The position numbers and the translations under genes are program-made. From positions 124,001-188,000 of the forward strand of contig NZ_SCRP01000002.1 of assembly GCF_004298475.1 (NCBI RefSeq): a DNA stretch of 64,000 nucleotides. The letters run 5' to 3'. The first letter of the stretch is position 1; each line of letters opens with the position of its first letter. Origin of the DNA: Paraburkholderia sp. GTDB lineage: Bacteria > Pseudomonadota > Gammaproteobacteria > Burkholderiales > Burkholderiaceae. The notes under the pieces were generated by a model, which was not told where the DNA came from, made no database searches, and saw only the letters and a list, made by a program, of their open reading frames with translations. This document shows positions 11,554 through 25,342 of the stretch, piece by piece.

Positions 11554-14130
11554 ATGAGCGTTCCCGCCGCCGTCCCCGATACGTCGTCGCTGAAATCCGA
11601 CTACAAGGCCGCCAAGGCCCTGTTGCTGGAGCGTTTCCGCACCGCGGCCAATGTCGACACGCTGATGCGCGCGCTCGCCCGCACCACCGACGACACGCTG
11701 CGCAGCGCCTGGAACATGTGCGATCTGCCCGCGTCGCTAACGCTCGTCGCAGTCGGCGGGTTCGGGCGCGGCGAGCTCGCGCCTTATTCCGATGTCGACA
11801 TCCTCGTGCTGTTGCCCGACGATGCGCCGCTCGCGCCGCTCGAAGCGCGAATCGAGCGCTTCATCGGGCTCGCGTGGGATCTCGGGCTCGAAATCGGCAG
11901 TAGCGTGCGCAGCGTCTCGCAGTGCCTCGACGAATCCGCGCACGACATCACGGTGCGCACGTCGCTGCTTGAAGCCCGTCGCATCACCGGCAGCGCGACG
12001 CTCTTCGGCGACTTCGTACAGCGCTATCGCGACGCGATGGACCCGCGTGCGTTCTTCCAGGCGAAGGTGCTGGAGATGCGCCAGCGCCACGCCAAATTCC
12101 AGGACACGCCCTACTCGCTCGAACCGAACGTGAAGGAAAGCCCCGGCGGCTTGCGCGATCTGCAGTTGATCCTGTGGATCACCGAAGCCGCGGCGTTCGG
12201 CAGCAGCTGGCGCGAACTCGACCAGCGCGGACTGATCACCGGCCGCGAAGCGCGCGAGCTGCGCCGCAACGAGGCATTCCTGAAGACGCTGCGCGCACGC
12301 CTGCACGTGATTGCAGGGCGCCGCCAGGACATCCTCGTGTTCGACCTGCAGACGGGCGTCGCGGAAAGCTTCGGCTATGTGGCGAGCGCGACGCGCCGCG
12401 CGAGCGAACTGCTCATGCGGCGCTATTACTGGGCCGCAAAGGCGGTCACGCAGCTCGCGACGATCCTGATCCAGAACATCGAGGCGCAACTCTTCCCGAG
12501 CACGAGCGGCGTCACGCGCGTGCTCTCGGATAACTTCGTCGAAAAGCAGGGGATGATCGAGATCGCGAGCGACGACGTGTTCGAGCGCGAGCCACACGCG
12601 ATCCTCGAAGCCTTTCTGCTGTACGAGCAGGTGGCGGGGTTGAAGGGCCTCTCGGCGCGCACGCTGCGCGCGCTTTACAACGCGCGCGAGACGATGAACC
12701 AGCACTGGCGGCGCGATCCCGAGAATCGCCGGCTCTTCATGGAAATCCTGATGCAGCCGAGCGGCATCACCCACGCCATGCGGCTCATGAACCAGACGAG
12801 CGTGCTCGGACGCTATCTGCTGAATTTCCGGCGCATCGTCGGCCAGATGCAGCACGACCTCTACCACATGTACACGGTCGACCAGCACATCCTGATGGTG
12901 CTGCGCAACATCCGCCGCTTTGCCGTCGTCGAGCATGCGCACGAATACCCGTTCTGCAGCCAGTTGATCGCCAACTTCGAGCGTCCCTGGGTGCTGTATA
13001 TCGCGGCGCTCTTTCACGACATCGCCAAGGGCCGCGGCGGCGATCACTCGATGCTCGGCATGGCCGATGCGCGCCGCTTCTGCCGCGAGCACGGCATCGA
13101 AGCCGACGATACCGCGCTGGTCGTCTGGCTCGTCCAGCATCACCTCACGATGAGCCAGGTCGCGCAGAAGCAGGACACGAGCGACCCCGAGGTCATCAAG
13201 CGCTTCGCCGATCTGGTCGGCACCGAGCGGCACCTGACCGCGCTCTACCTGCTGACGGTCGCCGATATCCGCGGCACGAGCCCGAAGGTGTGGAACGCCT
13301 GGAAAGGCAAGCTGCTCGAGGACCTCTATCGCGCGACGCTCGCCGTGCTCGGCGGCGCGCGCCCCGATATGCACTCCAAGCTGAAGAAGCGCCAGGAGGA
13401 AGCCATCGCGCTGCTGCGCCTCGAAACCGTGCCGGAGAACGCACACTGCGAGCTGTGGAGGGAGCTGGACGTCGGCTACTTCCTGCGCCACGACGCCGCC
13501 GATATCGCCTGGCAGACGCGCGTGCTCTATCGCCACGTCGAAGCGCCTGCGCCCGTCGTGCGCGCGCGGCCCTCGCCGATCGGCGAGGCGCTGCAGGTGC
13601 TCGTCTACGCGAAGGACCGCCCCGACCTCTTCGCGACGATGTGCGCCTACTTCGACCGCAGCGGCCTGTCGGTGCTCGACGCGCGCGTGAGCACGACGCG
13701 CCACGGCTACGCACTCGATAACTTCATCGTCGCCCACACGGAAGGCGACGTGCACTACCGCGACATCGCGAACCTCGTCGAACTGGAACTCGCGGCGCGG
13801 CTGACCGCTGCCGGCGGCCCGCTGCCCGAACCGGCGAAAGGCCGTCTGTCACGGCTCTCGCGCACGTTCCCGGTGACGCCGCGCGTCGATCTGCGAGCCG
13901 ACGAGCGCGGCCAATACTACATCCTGTCCGTGTCGGCGAACGACCGGCCGGGCCTTCTTTATTCCATCGCGCGCGTGCTGGCCGAACACAGGGTCGGCGT
14001 CCACGCGGCACGGATCAATACGCTCGGCGAACGCGTCGAAGACGTGTTTCTGCTCGACGGCGCGGTTCTCTCCGATAACCGCCTGCAGATCCGCGTCGAG
14101 ACCGAATTGCTGCGCGCAATAGCAGTGTAA
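11554..14130 (+). CDS. glnD: [Protein-PII] uridylyltransferase / uridylyl-removing enzyme
   Basis: GlnD senses glutamine and adds or removes UMP on PII proteins, thereby setting nitrogen regulation. The 858-residue protein has the full order. The nucleotidyltransferase motif [19 protein letters not shown] is near residues 68-86. The HD hydrolase motif [13 protein letters not shown] is near 487. There are two C-terminal ACT domains ([16 protein letters not shown] near 685, [16 protein letters not shown] near 790). The start [19 protein letters not shown] gives the expected length. It is followed 6 bp later by the pseudouridine synthase gene, suggesting cotranscription. Confidence 0.96.
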   Translation: MSVPAAVPDTSSLKSDYKAAKALLLERFRTAANVDTLMRALARTTDDTLRSAWNMCDLPASLTLVAVGGFGRGELAPYSDVDILVLLPDDAPLAPLEARIERFIGLAWDLGLEIGSSVRSVSQCLDESAHDITVRTSLLEARRITGSATLFGDFVQRYRDAMDPRAFFQAKVLEMRQRHAKFQDTPYSLEPNVKESPGGLRDLQLILWITEAAAFGSSWRELDQRGLITGREARELRRNEAFLKTLRARLHVIAGRRQDILVFDLQTGVAESFGYVASATRRASELLMRRYYWAAKAVTQLATILIQNIEAQLFPSTSGVTRVLSDNFVEKQGMIEIASDDVFEREPHAILEAFLLYEQVAGLKGLSARTLRALYNARETMNQHWRRDPENRRLFMEILMQPSGITHAMRLMNQTSVLGRYLLNFRRIVGQMQHDLYHMYTVDQHILMVLRNIRRFAVVEHAHEYPFCSQLIANFERPWVLYIAALFHDIAKGRGGDHSMLGMADARRFCREHGIEADDTALVVWLVQHHLTMSQVAQKQDTSDPEVIKRFADLVGTERHLTALYLLTVADIRGTSPKVWNAWKGKLLEDLYRATLAVLGGARPDMHSKLKKRQEEAIALLRLETVPENAHCELWRELDVGYFLRHDAADIAWQTRVLYRHVEAPAPVVRARPSPIGEALQVLVYAKDRPDLFATMCAYFDRSGLSVLDARVSTTRHGYALDNFIVAHTEGDVHYRDIANLVELELAARLTAAGGPLPEPAKGRLSRLSRTFPVTPRVDLRADERGQYYILSVSANDRPGLLYSIARVLAEHRVGVHAARINTLGERVEDVFLLDGAVLSDNRLQIRVETELLRAIAV

Positions 14131-14136
14131 ATAACC

Positions 14137-15990
14137 ATGTCCACGAGAATTCGACTCACAGCGCGGCACCCGCGCCCGGCCACGCCCGAACGCGCTCCCG
14201 TCCGCCGAGGCAGCGCGACCGCACGCAAGCCGGTGCGCCCGGCCGCAAGCGCGGCACCCGCCGCAAAGACGCCGGCGAAGCCCGCAGGCGCGCGCGGCGA
14301 CGGCCGCACGACCGAACGTAGCGGCACCAAAGCGGCTGCGCCGCGTGATCGCGATACGGCAAAGCGGCCTGCACGAACGGCGCCGGGTGAACGTCCGGTA
14401 CGCCCACGCGGCGAGGGTTTTGGTGATGATCGCCGTCCGGCGCGTGCGCGTGGCGAAGGCTTTGGTGATGATCGCCGTCCGGCGCGTGCGCGCAGCGAAG
14501 GTTTTAGTGATGGTCACCGTCCGGCTCGTCCGCGCAGTGAAGGCTTTGGTGATGAACGCCGTCCGGCTCGTCCACGCAGCGAAGGTTTCAGTGATGATCG
14601 CCGTCCGGCGCGTGCGCGTGGCGAAGGTTTTGGTGATGATCGCCGTCCGGCGCGTGCGCGTGGCGAAGGTTTTGGTGATGATCGTCGTCCGGCGCGTGCG
14701 CGCAGTGAAGGCTTTGGTGATGATCGCCGTCCGGCGCGTGCGCGCGGCGAAGGCTTCGGTGATGATCGTCGTCCGGCACGTCCGCGCGGCGAAGGCTTCG
14801 GAGCGGATCGCCGTCCGGCGCGTCCACGCAACGAAGGTTTCAGCGATGATCGCCGTCCCGCTCGTCCGCGTGGCGAAAGCGCTGGCGACGAACGCCGTCC
14901 CGCTCGCCCACGCGGCGAAGGTTTCGGTGACCGCGAACGCAAATTCGGCGACCGCAAAGCGCCGGGCGCCGCACCACGCCGCGAATACGGCTCGTCGGCA
15001 GAAGGCCGCCGCCCTCGCGACGAAGGCACGCGCCGCGCGAGCTCCGAGCGCCCCGCGCGCGAAGAGCGCAGCTTCGCACGCCCGGTCAAGGCCGCCTCGG
15101 GATATCGCGACGACGCCCCCGCGCGCAAGTTCGCGACGCGCGTCAAGCAGGACGACCGCGCCCCGCGCAGCGCACCCGTTGAATCCGCTGAGGGTGCACC
15201 GCACCGCGCGCCCCACACCGGGTCCGATGCAGCCGGCTCCCTACGCCTGTCGAAGCGCATGTCAGAACTCGGTCTGTGCTCGCGCCGCGAGGCGGACGAG
15301 TGGATCGAGAAGGGCTGGGTTCTTGTCGACGGCGAACGTATGGACACGCTGGGCACGAAGGTCACACCCGACCAGCGCATCGAGATCGACCCGGCGGCAC
15401 GCGCTGCACAAGCCCGCCAGGTGACGATCCTGTTGCACAAGCCAGTGGGCTACGTCTCGGGCCAGGCCGAGGACGGCTATCCGCCCGCAGCCACGCTCGT
15501 CACGGCGGCCAACCAGTGGGATGGCGACCGCTCGGGCGTGCGCTTTTCGCCGCTGCATCTGCGCACGCTTGCACCTGCGGGCCGCCTCGATATCGACTCG
15601 ACCGGCCTGCTCGTGCTGACCCAGGACGGGCGCGTGGCGAAGCAGCTGATCGGCGAGCAGTCGGACATCGACAAGGAATATCTCGTGCGCGTGACCTACG
15701 ACGATATCGAGACCGACATCGACCAGCATTTTCCCGCCGACCTTCTCGCAAAACTGCGCCACGGCCTGTCACTGGACGACGTTCCGCTCAAGCCCGCGAT
15801 GGTGAGCTGGCAGAACGGCGAGCAGTTGCGTTTCGTGCTGCGCGAAGGAAAGAAGCGGCAGATCCGCCGCATGTGCGAGCTGGTCGGACTGAAGGTGGTG
15901 GGGCTCAAGCGCGTGCGCATGGGCCGGGTGCTGCTGGGCGCACTGCCGCAAGGCCAGTGGCGCTATCTGACGCCCGACGAGTCGTTCTGA
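14137..15990 (+). CDS. rluB: 23S rRNA pseudouridine synthase (RluB-type) with long repetitive N-terminus
   Basis: The C-terminal half is a normal RsuA/RluB-type enzyme. An S4 RNA-binding domain starts near residue 369 ([22 protein letters not shown]). The catalytic [18 protein letters not shown] (Asp of RLD) follows. The C-terminal signature is [20 protein letters not shown]. RluB modifies U2605 of 23S rRNA in E. coli; the exact target here is inferred. Residues 1-368 are an Arg/Gly/Asp-rich disordered extension, including 13 tandem 14-residue units (residues 86-267) of the type [14 protein letters not shown]. Start choice: ATG 6 bp after glnD with no clear ribosome-binding site, so coupling is likely; a later start cannot be excluded. 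Total length 617 compares with about 290 in E. coli. Confidence 0.93.
   Translation: MSTRIRLTARHPRPATPERAPVRRGSATARKPVRPAASAAPAAKTPAKPAGARGDGRTTERSGTKAAAPRDRDTAKRPARTAPGERPVRPRGEGFGDDRRPARARGEGFGDDRRPARARSEGFSDGHRPARPRSEGFGDERRPARPRSEGFSDDRRPARARGEGFGDDRRPARARGEGFGDDRRPARARSEGFGDDRRPARARGEGFGDDRRPARPRGEGFGADRRPARPRNEGFSDDRRPARPRGESAGDERRPARPRGEGFGDRERKFGDRKAPGAAPRREYGSSAEGRRPRDEGTRRASSERPAREERSFARPVKAASGYRDDAPARKFATRVKQDDRAPRSAPVESAEGAPHRAPHTGSDAAGSLRLSKRMSELGLCSRREADEWIEKGWVLVDGERMDTLGTKVTPDQRIEIDPAARAAQARQVTILLHKPVGYVSGQAEDGYPPAATLVTAANQWDGDRSGVRFSPLHLRTLAPAGRLDIDSTGLLVLTQDGRVAKQLIGEQSDIDKEYLVRVTYDDIETDIDQHFPADLLAKLRHGLSLDDVPLKPAMVSWQNGEQLRFVLREGKKRQIRRMCELVGLKVVGLKRVRMGRVLLGALPQGQWRYLTPDESF
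14392..14937 (+). repeat. 13 in-frame tandem repeats of 42 bp inside rluB
   Basis: Thirteen consecutive 14-codon units encode variants of [14 protein letters not shown]. Substitutions are concentrated at A/P (position 5), G/S/N (position 7), G/S/A (position 11) and the last three residues. Several units are identical at protein level and nearly so at DNA level, implying recent expansion or gene conversion. The unit length is a multiple of three, so copy-number change would not break the frame. Confidence 0.95.
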
Positions 15991-16045
15991 GTTGATTCGA
16001 TCTGCGCCGAACCCTCCCTCATGCGGGGAGGTTCGTGCAAACCAG

Positions 16046-16071
16046 AACGGGAGCCAGCGGCTCCCGTTTTT
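16046..16071 (+). terminator. Intrinsic terminator after rluB
   Basis: AACGGGAGCC and GGCTCCCGTT form a perfect 10-bp stem with a 3-nt AGC loop, followed by T residues. A second, bulged hairpin (CGAACC...GGTTCG, about 16010-16037) precedes it. The tract serves the plus-strand rluB transcript; the convergent def gene ends only 12 bp away. Confidence 0.85.
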
Positions 16072-16082
16072 GCTTGAACGGC

Positions 16083-19031
<2,949 letters not shown>

Positions 19032-20288
19032 TTATTGGCTGAAGAGCCGGCGGGTGGCGGGCGACCCGGCCGGAATGCCGGCCTGTTCGAGCTTCGCGTA
19101 GAGCGTCATGAGCTGCTTGTCGATGGACTGCAGCACCGATTCCGGCAGCGGACGGCGCTGATCGTCGACCACGCGGCCGCCGATGCGCTCCGCAAGCGAG
19201 CGTGCGTAATCGCACATGAGGCGGAATGGCAGGATGTCCTCGTCGGCCACCGGCACGTCGAGAATCAGGCTGATGATCTGGCCGCCCTTGTACGTGAGGT
19301 CGTCGCGCAGGAAGTTGGTGTCGCCGAACTGCAGCATGAACACCGGGCTCTGCTTCGCGTCGAGCTTCACGAACCGCGTGCCGTCGCGCGAGAGCAGCAG
19401 GCCGTCTTGCGCGGCCACGGCCTGGACGTAGTTCGCCGACCACGGTGCGCCGTCCGACATCACGTTGATCGAGAGCTGCGCGTCGCATTGCGCGGCGAAA
19501 CCGTCGAGTTCGCGCGCCATCGAAACGGTTTCCATCATGTCCGGGAATTCCGGCGCGGCGTCGAGTGCGTCGGCGAATTGCTGCACGCCGGTCACGAACT
19601 CCGAAAACTCCAGTTCGTTGAGCGGGCCACTGCGGTTGGCAAGCTGGGCGGCGGCGCGCAGCTCTTCATAGCGCACGCCGTTTTGCAGCAGCTCCCAACC
19701 GTCGCCACCCTCAGGCTTGCCTTCGATATGCACCGGCTTGCTGCCGGCGCGACGCAGGCGCTGGGCGAACGGAATCACGCGCTCGCCAGCCATCGGCGCT
19801 GCAAGGCGGATCGGGACGATGCAATCGATGCGGCGATCGACGACCGCAGGCGGCGCAGACGAAATCGTGGTCGCGGCAGGCAGGACCGGTTCTACGCGTT
19901 CGGCCTCTTCAGGCACGGCCGCAGGCGCAGCGCTCTCCACGGCAGGCGGGCTGACCTCGGTTTCCGCATCGGGGAATCCGTTCGGCGACGTGTTTTCAGC
20001 CTGGATGTCGGCTGGCGTATCGAGCGGCGCCACCGTGCCGAACCCCGGCTCGACGCGCTTCTCGGCATCGCCCGCGAGCGACGGCTCGCGCCGCGCTGCC
20101 GCTCGGGCCGGCTCGATAAACGGACTTTGCTCCTCCAGGTTGTCGCGCGGCGGCGTTTCGGCCACTTCCTGCGGCATCGGCCGCGGCATGCGCCTGCGCA
20201 CTCTCGCGCCCTGCCACGCGTTATAGACCACCACACCCCCGACCACCACGGCGCCCGCGCCGATCAATCCGAGAGTCAACTCGTCCAT
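19032..20288 (-). CDS. zipA: ZipA, FtsZ-interacting cell division protein
   Basis: ZipA anchors FtsZ to the inner membrane at the septum. The 418-residue product begins MDELTLGLIGAGAVVVGGV, a single N-terminal membrane anchor. A basic patch (ARVRRRMPRPMP) and a long acidic/Pro-Ala linker follow. The C-terminal ZipA domain covers roughly residues 270-418 (for example DGAPWSANYVQAVAAQDGLL). Length and layout match other Burkholderiales ZipA. Upstream in-frame codons are rejected because the membrane anchor directly follows this Met. The position between smc and ligA is conserved. Confidence 0.93.
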   Translation of the reverse strand: MDELTLGLIGAGAVVVGGVVVYNAWQGARVRRRMPRPMPQEVAETPPRDNLEEQSPFIEPARAAARREPSLAGDAEKRVEPGFGTVAPLDTPADIQAENTSPNGFPDAETEVSPPAVESAAPAAVPEEAERVEPVLPAATTISSAPPAVVDRRIDCIVPIRLAAPMAGERVIPFAQRLRRAGSKPVHIEGKPEGGDGWELLQNGVRYEELRAAAQLANRSGPLNELEFSEFVTGVQQFADALDAAPEFPDMMETVSMARELDGFAAQCDAQLSINVMSDGAPWSANYVQAVAAQDGLLLSRDGTRFVKLDAKQSPVFMLQFGDTNFLRDDLTYKGGQIISLILDVPVADEDILPFRLMCDYARSLAERIGGRVVDDQRRPLPESVLQSIDKQLMTLYAKLEQAGIPAGSPATRRLFSQ

Positions 20289-20414
20289 GCATGCTCCATC
20301 AGCCATTCTTGTCCGGCGGCGCGCTACAGGCGCGATCCGCTTGCGTTGCGTTCGCGCCGCACGCGGTGGCCGGCTTTCGCCCGGCGTCACCGGATGCGCG
20401 TCGCGCGCCGCTCG

Positions 20415-23400
20415 TTAAACCGTATTCTGTGCAAAACCCGCTGCTGTTTCCATGTCGACCGCAACGATACGGGACACGCCCTGCTCCTGCATCGTCACGC
20501 CGATCAGCTGCTGGGCCATTTCCATCGCGATCTTGTTGTGCGAAATAAACAGGAACTGCGTCTTGTCCGACATGGCACGCACCAGATTCGCGAAACGCTC
20601 CGTGTTCGCGTCGTCAAGCGGCGCGTCCACTTCGTCCAGCAGGCAGAACGGCGCAGGATTGAGCTGGAACATCGCGAACACCAGCGCGGTCGCCGTCAGC
20701 GCTTTTTCGCCGCCGGACAGCAGGTGAATCGTCGAGTTCTTCTTGCCCGGCGGCTGCGCCATCACCTGCACCCCGGCATCGAGAATCTCGTCGCCCGTCA
20801 TGATGAGTCTCGCCTGGCCGCCGCCGAAGAGGCGCGGGAACAAATCGCCGAAATGCTGGTTCACTTCGTCGAACGTGCCTTGCAGCAGCGTGCGCGTTTC
20901 CTGGTCGATCTTGCGGATCGCGTCCTCGAGCGTTTCGATCGCGCTCGTCAGGTCGGCGGACTGCGCATCGAGGAAGATCTTGCGCTCTTTCGCCGCTGCG
21001 AGTTCGTCGAGTGCCGCCATGTTCACCGGGCCGAGCGCCGCAATTGCGTTATTGATGCGCGTAACTTCGCCCTGGAGATACGACGGCTTCATGTCCGGCG
21101 TGAGCTTCTCGCGCAGCGCCGTTTCATCGACGCCCGCGGCCTGCAGTTGTTCGACGAACTGCTCGCCGTTCAGACGCGCGGCCTGCTCCTTCAACTGCAA
21201 TTCCGTGATGCGATCACGCAGCGGCTGCAGCGCACGCTCGGCGCTCAACCGCGTTTCGTCGGCCTGACGCAGCTTGCCGGTGAGATCGTCCAGTTCCGTG
21301 CGCGCAACGCGCAACAAGGCTTCCTTCTGGGTGCGAATCTCGAGCGCATCCTGAAGACCGGTGTGAGCGGTCTGTTCGTTGATCGTTTCGAGTTCGGCGC
21401 GAGCGTCTTCGAGCGATGCCGCTACCCGCTCGCTCTGATCGTGCGCCACCTGGATGTTGCGCCGCAGTTCTTCGATCCGGTTCGCCATGTCGCGCGCGGC
21501 GAAGCGCGCATCGCTCGCGGCACGTTCGAGATCGCGCGCCTCATTGCGCGCAGCGCCGAGTGCCTCGTCGAGTGCTTCGAACGCAAGCTGGTTGTCCTCG
21601 AAACGTGCCTGAAGTTCCGCCAGCTCGCCATCGTGGCGCTCGAAGTTCGCTTCCGACTCGGCGCGCAACGCGCGCTGCTCGTCGACCTGTGCCGCGATCT
21701 CGTCGAGTTCCTCGCGAATCTGCGTGCTGCGCGCCGTATAACGCTCGTGCGCCTGCGTGAGTTTGAGCACGTCCAGTTGCAGTGCGTGCACGCGCTGCGT
21801 CGCGCGCTCGGCTTGCTGACGCACTTCCGTGAGCGCCTGCGCAGCCTGCGTGTGTGCAGCCTCTGCACGAATCGCAGCCGCACGCGCGTCGTCGGCGAGC
21901 AGGGCCTGTGCGCGCGCCTGGCGCGTCAGATTCTCGATTTCCTGCTGCCGCGCCAGCATGCCGGCCTGTTCGGAATCGGCCGCATAGAGCTGCACGCCCA
22001 CGCGCGTCACCATGTGGCCGGACTTCACGACGAACACGCCGCCCGACGGCAACTGCGCACGCTGCGCCAGCGCCTCGGAAAGATCGGCCGCGACGAACGT
22101 CGAGCCGAGCCATTCGGTCAGCACCGCGCGCAATCCCGCATCGTCGATCCGCACGAGCGAGAGCAGCGGCGTGAGCCCGGAATGCACAGGCGCCGCCTGG
22201 CCCGCCGCGGGCGGCGCGTAGAACGCGAGCTTGGCGGGCGGCGCGTCGGTCGCGAACGCCTTCACCCAGTCGAGGTTCGACACTTCGAGTGCGGCGAGCC
22301 GCTCGCGCAGCGCCGCTTCCAGCGCCGTTTCCCACCCGGCCTCGACATGCAGCTTTTTCCACAAACGCGGCAGCGCGCCAAGCTCGTGACGTTCGAGCCA
22401 GGGCTGGATCTTGCCCTCGGTCTGCACGTTTTCCTGCAACTGCTTGAGCGCCGAGAGACGCGCTTCGATCTGGTGAATCTGCGCGTTCTCGGCCTGCACG
22501 CGCTCGTGCGCCGAGCGGCGTTCGCCGTCCAGACGCGGCAGTGCCTCCTGCGCATCGCCGAGCCGCAACTGCGCGTCGTGCAGGATTTCCTCCTGCTCGG
22601 CCAGTTGCATGCGCAACTCTTCGAGCTGCGCTTCGTCCGGTGCGTCGAGTCCGCCCTCTTCGGATTTCAGCCGCTCGTGACGCTGTTGCAGTTGTTGCAG
22701 CATCTGGTCGGCGTTGCGCTGATGCGCGGCTTCGAGCTTCAGCGCCTGTTCGGTGCGCGCAATGCCCGCGCGCTCTTCGTTGAGCTGGCCCTGCGCATCG
22801 CGCCACCGGCCTTCGAGCGCAGGCAGCGCATCCTGCCTGGCCGCAGCCTCCTCTTGGGCGACAGCAGCCTTTTCTTCGGCCATCGCCAGCTGCTCTTCAG
22901 CATCCTCGATGTCGCCTTGCGACTTCTGCGCCTGGGATTGCCATTGTTCGCGCTGTGCGCTCAGCGCCGCAATCTGCGCCTGCACACGATTGCGCGACTC
23001 GACGATGAACTTGATTTCGGCTTCGAGGCGGCTCACCTCGGCATTGGCTTCGTAGAGCGCGCCCTGCGCGCCCTGCATCGCGTCGCTCGCGGTGTAATGC
23101 GCCACGCGCAACGTTTCGAGTTGCGCCTCGACCTCGCGCAGTTGCGCCGTCTGGCGCTCGAGATCGATCTGCGCCTGTTCGATCGCGCGTTGCTGACGCT
23201 CCTGCTCGCTCGCTGCCTCGTTCTTGCGCAGCAGCCACAGCAGGCGCTGCTTTTCCTCACCGTCGAACTGAAGTTCGCGGAACTTCGTCGCGACGACCGC
23301 CTGGCCTTCCAGCTTCTCGAGGTTCGTCGAGAGTTCGCGCACGATGTCCTCGACGCGCGTGAGGTTCTCGCGCGTGTCGTGCAGGCGGTTCTCCGTCTCG

Positions 23401-23933
23401 CGGCGGCGCTCCTTGTACTTCGAGACGCCCGCCGCCTCTTCGAGGAACACGCGCAGCTCTTCCGGCTTCGCTTCGATGATGCGCGCGATCATGCCCTGGC
23501 CGATGATCGCGTAGGCGCGCGGACCGAGGCCCGTGCCGAGGAAGATGTCCTGGATGTCGCGGCGGCGCGCCGGCAGGTTGTTGATGTAGTAGCTCGATGT
23601 GCCGTCGCGCGTCAGCACGCGCTTGACGGCAATCTCCGCATACTGGCCCCACTGGCCGGCGGCACGGCCGTCCGCGTTGTCGAACACGAGTTCGACGCTC
23701 GCGCGGCTGCCGGGCTTGCGTGCCGTCGAGCCGTTGAAGATGACGTCCTGCATCGACTCGCCGCGCAGCTCGGACGCGCGGGACTCGCCGAGCACCCAGC
23801 GCACAGCGTCGATGATGTTGGATTTACCACAGCCATTCGGCCCGACCACACCGACCAGTTGGCCCGGAACCTGAAAATGCGTGGGATCGACGAATGATTT
23901 GAAGCCAGCGAGTTTAATCGAGGTCAGACGCAC
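20415..23933 (-). CDS. smc: SMC, chromosome segregation and condensation ATPase
   Basis: Smc organises chromosomes together with ScpA and ScpB. The 1172-residue protein has an N-terminal Walker A (GVVGPNGCGKSN, residues 28-39). It has two long coiled coils rich in Glu/Gln/Arg around a central hinge (about 520-650), and a C-terminal ABC signature plus Walker B (HLLSGGEKALTATALVFAMF, then CLLDEVDAPLDD). I start at GTG (RLTSIKLAGFKSF follows), the invariant family start; in-frame codons upstream lack homology. The opposite strand has a 1669-codon open frame across smc and zipA, which is a composition artefact. Confidence 0.97.
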   Translation of the reverse strand: MRLTSIKLAGFKSFVDPTHFQVPGQLVGVVGPNGCGKSNIIDAVRWVLGESRASELRGESMQDVIFNGSTARKPGSRASVELVFDNADGRAAGQWGQYAEIAVKRVLTRDGTSSYYINNLPARRRDIQDIFLGTGLGPRAYAIIGQGMIARIIEAKPEELRVFLEEAAGVSKYKERRRETENRLHDTRENLTRVEDIVRELSTNLEKLEGQAVVATKFRELQFDGEEKQRLLWLLRKNEAASEQERQQRAIEQAQIDLERQTAQLREVEAQLETLRVAHYTASDAMQGAQGALYEANAEVSRLEAEIKFIVESRNRVQAQIAALSAQREQWQSQAQKSQGDIEDAEEQLAMAEEKAAVAQEEAAARQDALPALEGRWRDAQGQLNEERAGIARTEQALKLEAAHQRNADQMLQQLQQRHERLKSEEGGLDAPDEAQLEELRMQLAEQEEILHDAQLRLGDAQEALPRLDGERRSAHERVQAENAQIHQIEARLSALKQLQENVQTEGKIQPWLERHELGALPRLWKKLHVEAGWETALEAALRERLAALEVSNLDWVKAFATDAPPAKLAFYAPPAAGQAAPVHSGLTPLLSLVRIDDAGLRAVLTEWLGSTFVAADLSEALAQRAQLPSGGVFVVKSGHMVTRVGVQLYAADSEQAGMLARQQEIENLTRQARAQALLADDARAAAIRAEAAHTQAAQALTEVRQQAERATQRVHALQLDVLKLTQAHERYTARSTQIREELDEIAAQVDEQRALRAESEANFERHDGELAELQARFEDNQLAFEALDEALGAARNEARDLERAASDARFAARDMANRIEELRRNIQVAHDQSERVAASLEDARAELETINEQTAHTGLQDALEIRTQKEALLRVARTELDDLTGKLRQADETRLSAERALQPLRDRITELQLKEQAARLNGEQFVEQLQAAGVDETALREKLTPDMKPSYLQGEVTRINNAIAALGPVNMAALDELAAAKERKIFLDAQSADLTSAIETLEDAIRKIDQETRTLLQGTFDEVNQHFGDLFPRLFGGGQARLIMTGDEILDAGVQVMAQPPGKKNSTIHLLSGGEKALTATALVFAMFQLNPAPFCLLDEVDAPLDDANTERFANLVRAMSDKTQFLFISHNKIAMEMAQQLIGVTMQEQGVSRIVAVDMETAAGFAQNTV

Positions 23934-24093
23934 GGCGATATCGCTGTTTGAATTGGGAGAGTGAACGGGACCGCCCGTGCCGCACACCACGCACCGGCGC
24001 AATCGCCCGGCAGCGGAACGCGCACTGGGCAGCCGCCACGGCTCGCCGCGCGGCGCGGCCTGGCGTGCGCTCCACGGCGAGAATTAGCGGCAA

Positions 24094-25113
24094 TCATACC
24101 ATCGCACGCAGGTCGTTCTGCTCGCTCTGCGACCCACTGCCTGCACTGCCGCCGTCATCGTCGTCGCTGTCTTCGGCATGGCCGCCTGACAGCGCAGCGC
24201 TGTCCTCTCGCCGGGCAGGCGCGCTGCGCACACGATGCACCCAGCTCGACAGCAGCGTCGCGGCCACGATGCAGCCGCCGCCCGCCCACTCGCGCGGGCC
24301 GGGCACCTCGCCCGCGAAGAGCCACGAAGTGAGCGCCGTCACGATGATCTCGAACAGCATGATGATCGACGCGCGGTTCGCAGCCACGCGCGCGAGCCCG
24401 TACTGCACGATCATGTTGTTCGACGCGAGCACGAGACCGAGCGCCAGGACGAGCAGCAGCGCGCGCCCGAGAAGGTCGCCCGCGGGGGCCGCCGCCATCG
24501 GTTCGAAGACGCTCGCGCAGGCGCTGAACAGGGCCGTGCCACCGAAGACCACGGCCGTGCGCATTTCCGGCCGCATGTCCGGCAGCACGCGGCTCGTCTT
24601 GAGCGCCAGCACGTTGCTCATCGCGAAACCCATGCCGCCCGCAAGGCCCGCCCATTCCGCGGCATTGCCCGGCAGCGGCACGCCGAGCGCCGGCGACCAC
24701 AGCATCAGCATCGCCCCGCCGAGCGAAAGCGCAGCGAGCGCCGCGCCCGACCAGGTCAGCCGCTCGTCGAGGATGAAGTGCGCAAAGAGCGCGGTCCACG
24801 CCGGGGCCAGATAGAACAGCAGCATCACGCGCATCACCTGGCCGTGGATCGTGCCCCAGACGAAGCCGAGATTCGTCACGCCCGCCGCAAGCCCGAGAAA
24901 CGGCAAGACCCAATGCCAGCGCACCGTCGCAATCGAGCGGCGGCGCAGCAGCAGCACGAACGCGCACCCGGCGGCGCTCGTCGCCGCACTCGCAGCCGCG
25001 CCAGCGACGCCGAGCGCCGCCAGCATCCGCAGCGGATACCAGACGATGCCCCACACCGACGCGCCGACGAGGATCGCCAGCGTCGGCCAGTCGACGCGCA
25101 ACCGCTGGTTCAT
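24094..25113 (-). CDS. EamA/DMT-family inner-membrane transporter
   Basis: The 339-residue protein has about ten hydrophobic segments arranged as two EamA repeats. The second repeat begins near WAGLAGGMGFAMSNVLALK, and SIIMLFEIIVTALTSWLFAGE is a typical EamA C-terminal stretch. DMT transporters export amino acids and other small metabolites; the substrate here is unknown. I start at MNQRLRVDW, which follows GAGGGCG; a GTG 21 codons upstream is possible but adds only an Ala/Pro/Glu-rich stretch. The C-terminal ~30 residues are acidic and Ser/Gly-rich (HAEDSDDDDGGSAGSGS), unusual for this family. smc follows 160 bp downstream. Confidence 0.85.
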   Translation of the reverse strand: MNQRLRVDWPTLAILVGASVWGIVWYPLRMLAALGVAGAAASAATSAAGCAFVLLLRRRSIATVRWHWVLPFLGLAAGVTNLGFVWGTIHGQVMRVMLLFYLAPAWTALFAHFILDERLTWSGAALAALSLGGAMLMLWSPALGVPLPGNAAEWAGLAGGMGFAMSNVLALKTSRVLPDMRPEMRTAVVFGGTALFSACASVFEPMAAAPAGDLLGRALLLVLALGLVLASNNMIVQYGLARVAANRASIIMLFEIIVTALTSWLFAGEVPGPREWAGGGCIVAATLLSSWVHRVRSAPARREDSAALSGGHAEDSDDDDGGSAGSGSQSEQNDLRAMV

Positions 25114-25305
25114 CGCGGCGCCCTCAGGCACGTCAGGGGCTTCGGGTGCCTCAGGTGCGCATCGCGGGTCATGCACCGCCGATACATCGAAAACCGCATT
25201 CGTGCTCCCCCATCACGTCCATCAAAACCCTTTGGAACCTGTTTGTCGCCCTTCCGAGCGTTCAAAACCTTCTACTTTTCTTCGCGGCTGCAGGCAATCC
25301 GTAAA

Positions 25306-25329
25306 GGCCATGCGGCACGCCGCATGGCC
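25306..25329. promoter_or_regulatory. Near-perfect 22-base dyad overlapping the dapC promoter (candidate operator)
   Basis: The 11-bp arms GGCCATGCGGC and GCCGCATGGCC are perfectly complementary around a 2-bp centre (AC). The right arm covers the position expected for a -35 box relative to the TATAAT at 25343. That placement fits a dimeric repressor or activator site better than an RNA hairpin, because it lies upstream of the predicted start. The binding protein is unknown. Confidence 0.6.
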
Positions 25330-25342
25330 CGCGACACCACGC

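Noticed and set aside
11737..13755. 672-codon minus-strand frame antisense to glnD
   Set aside because: glnD has all its domains on the plus strand; the antisense frame has no motifs.
14392..14937. Regularly repeated units resembling a CRISPR array
   Set aside because: The 42-bp units are contiguous, without spacers, and lie in frame inside a coding gene.
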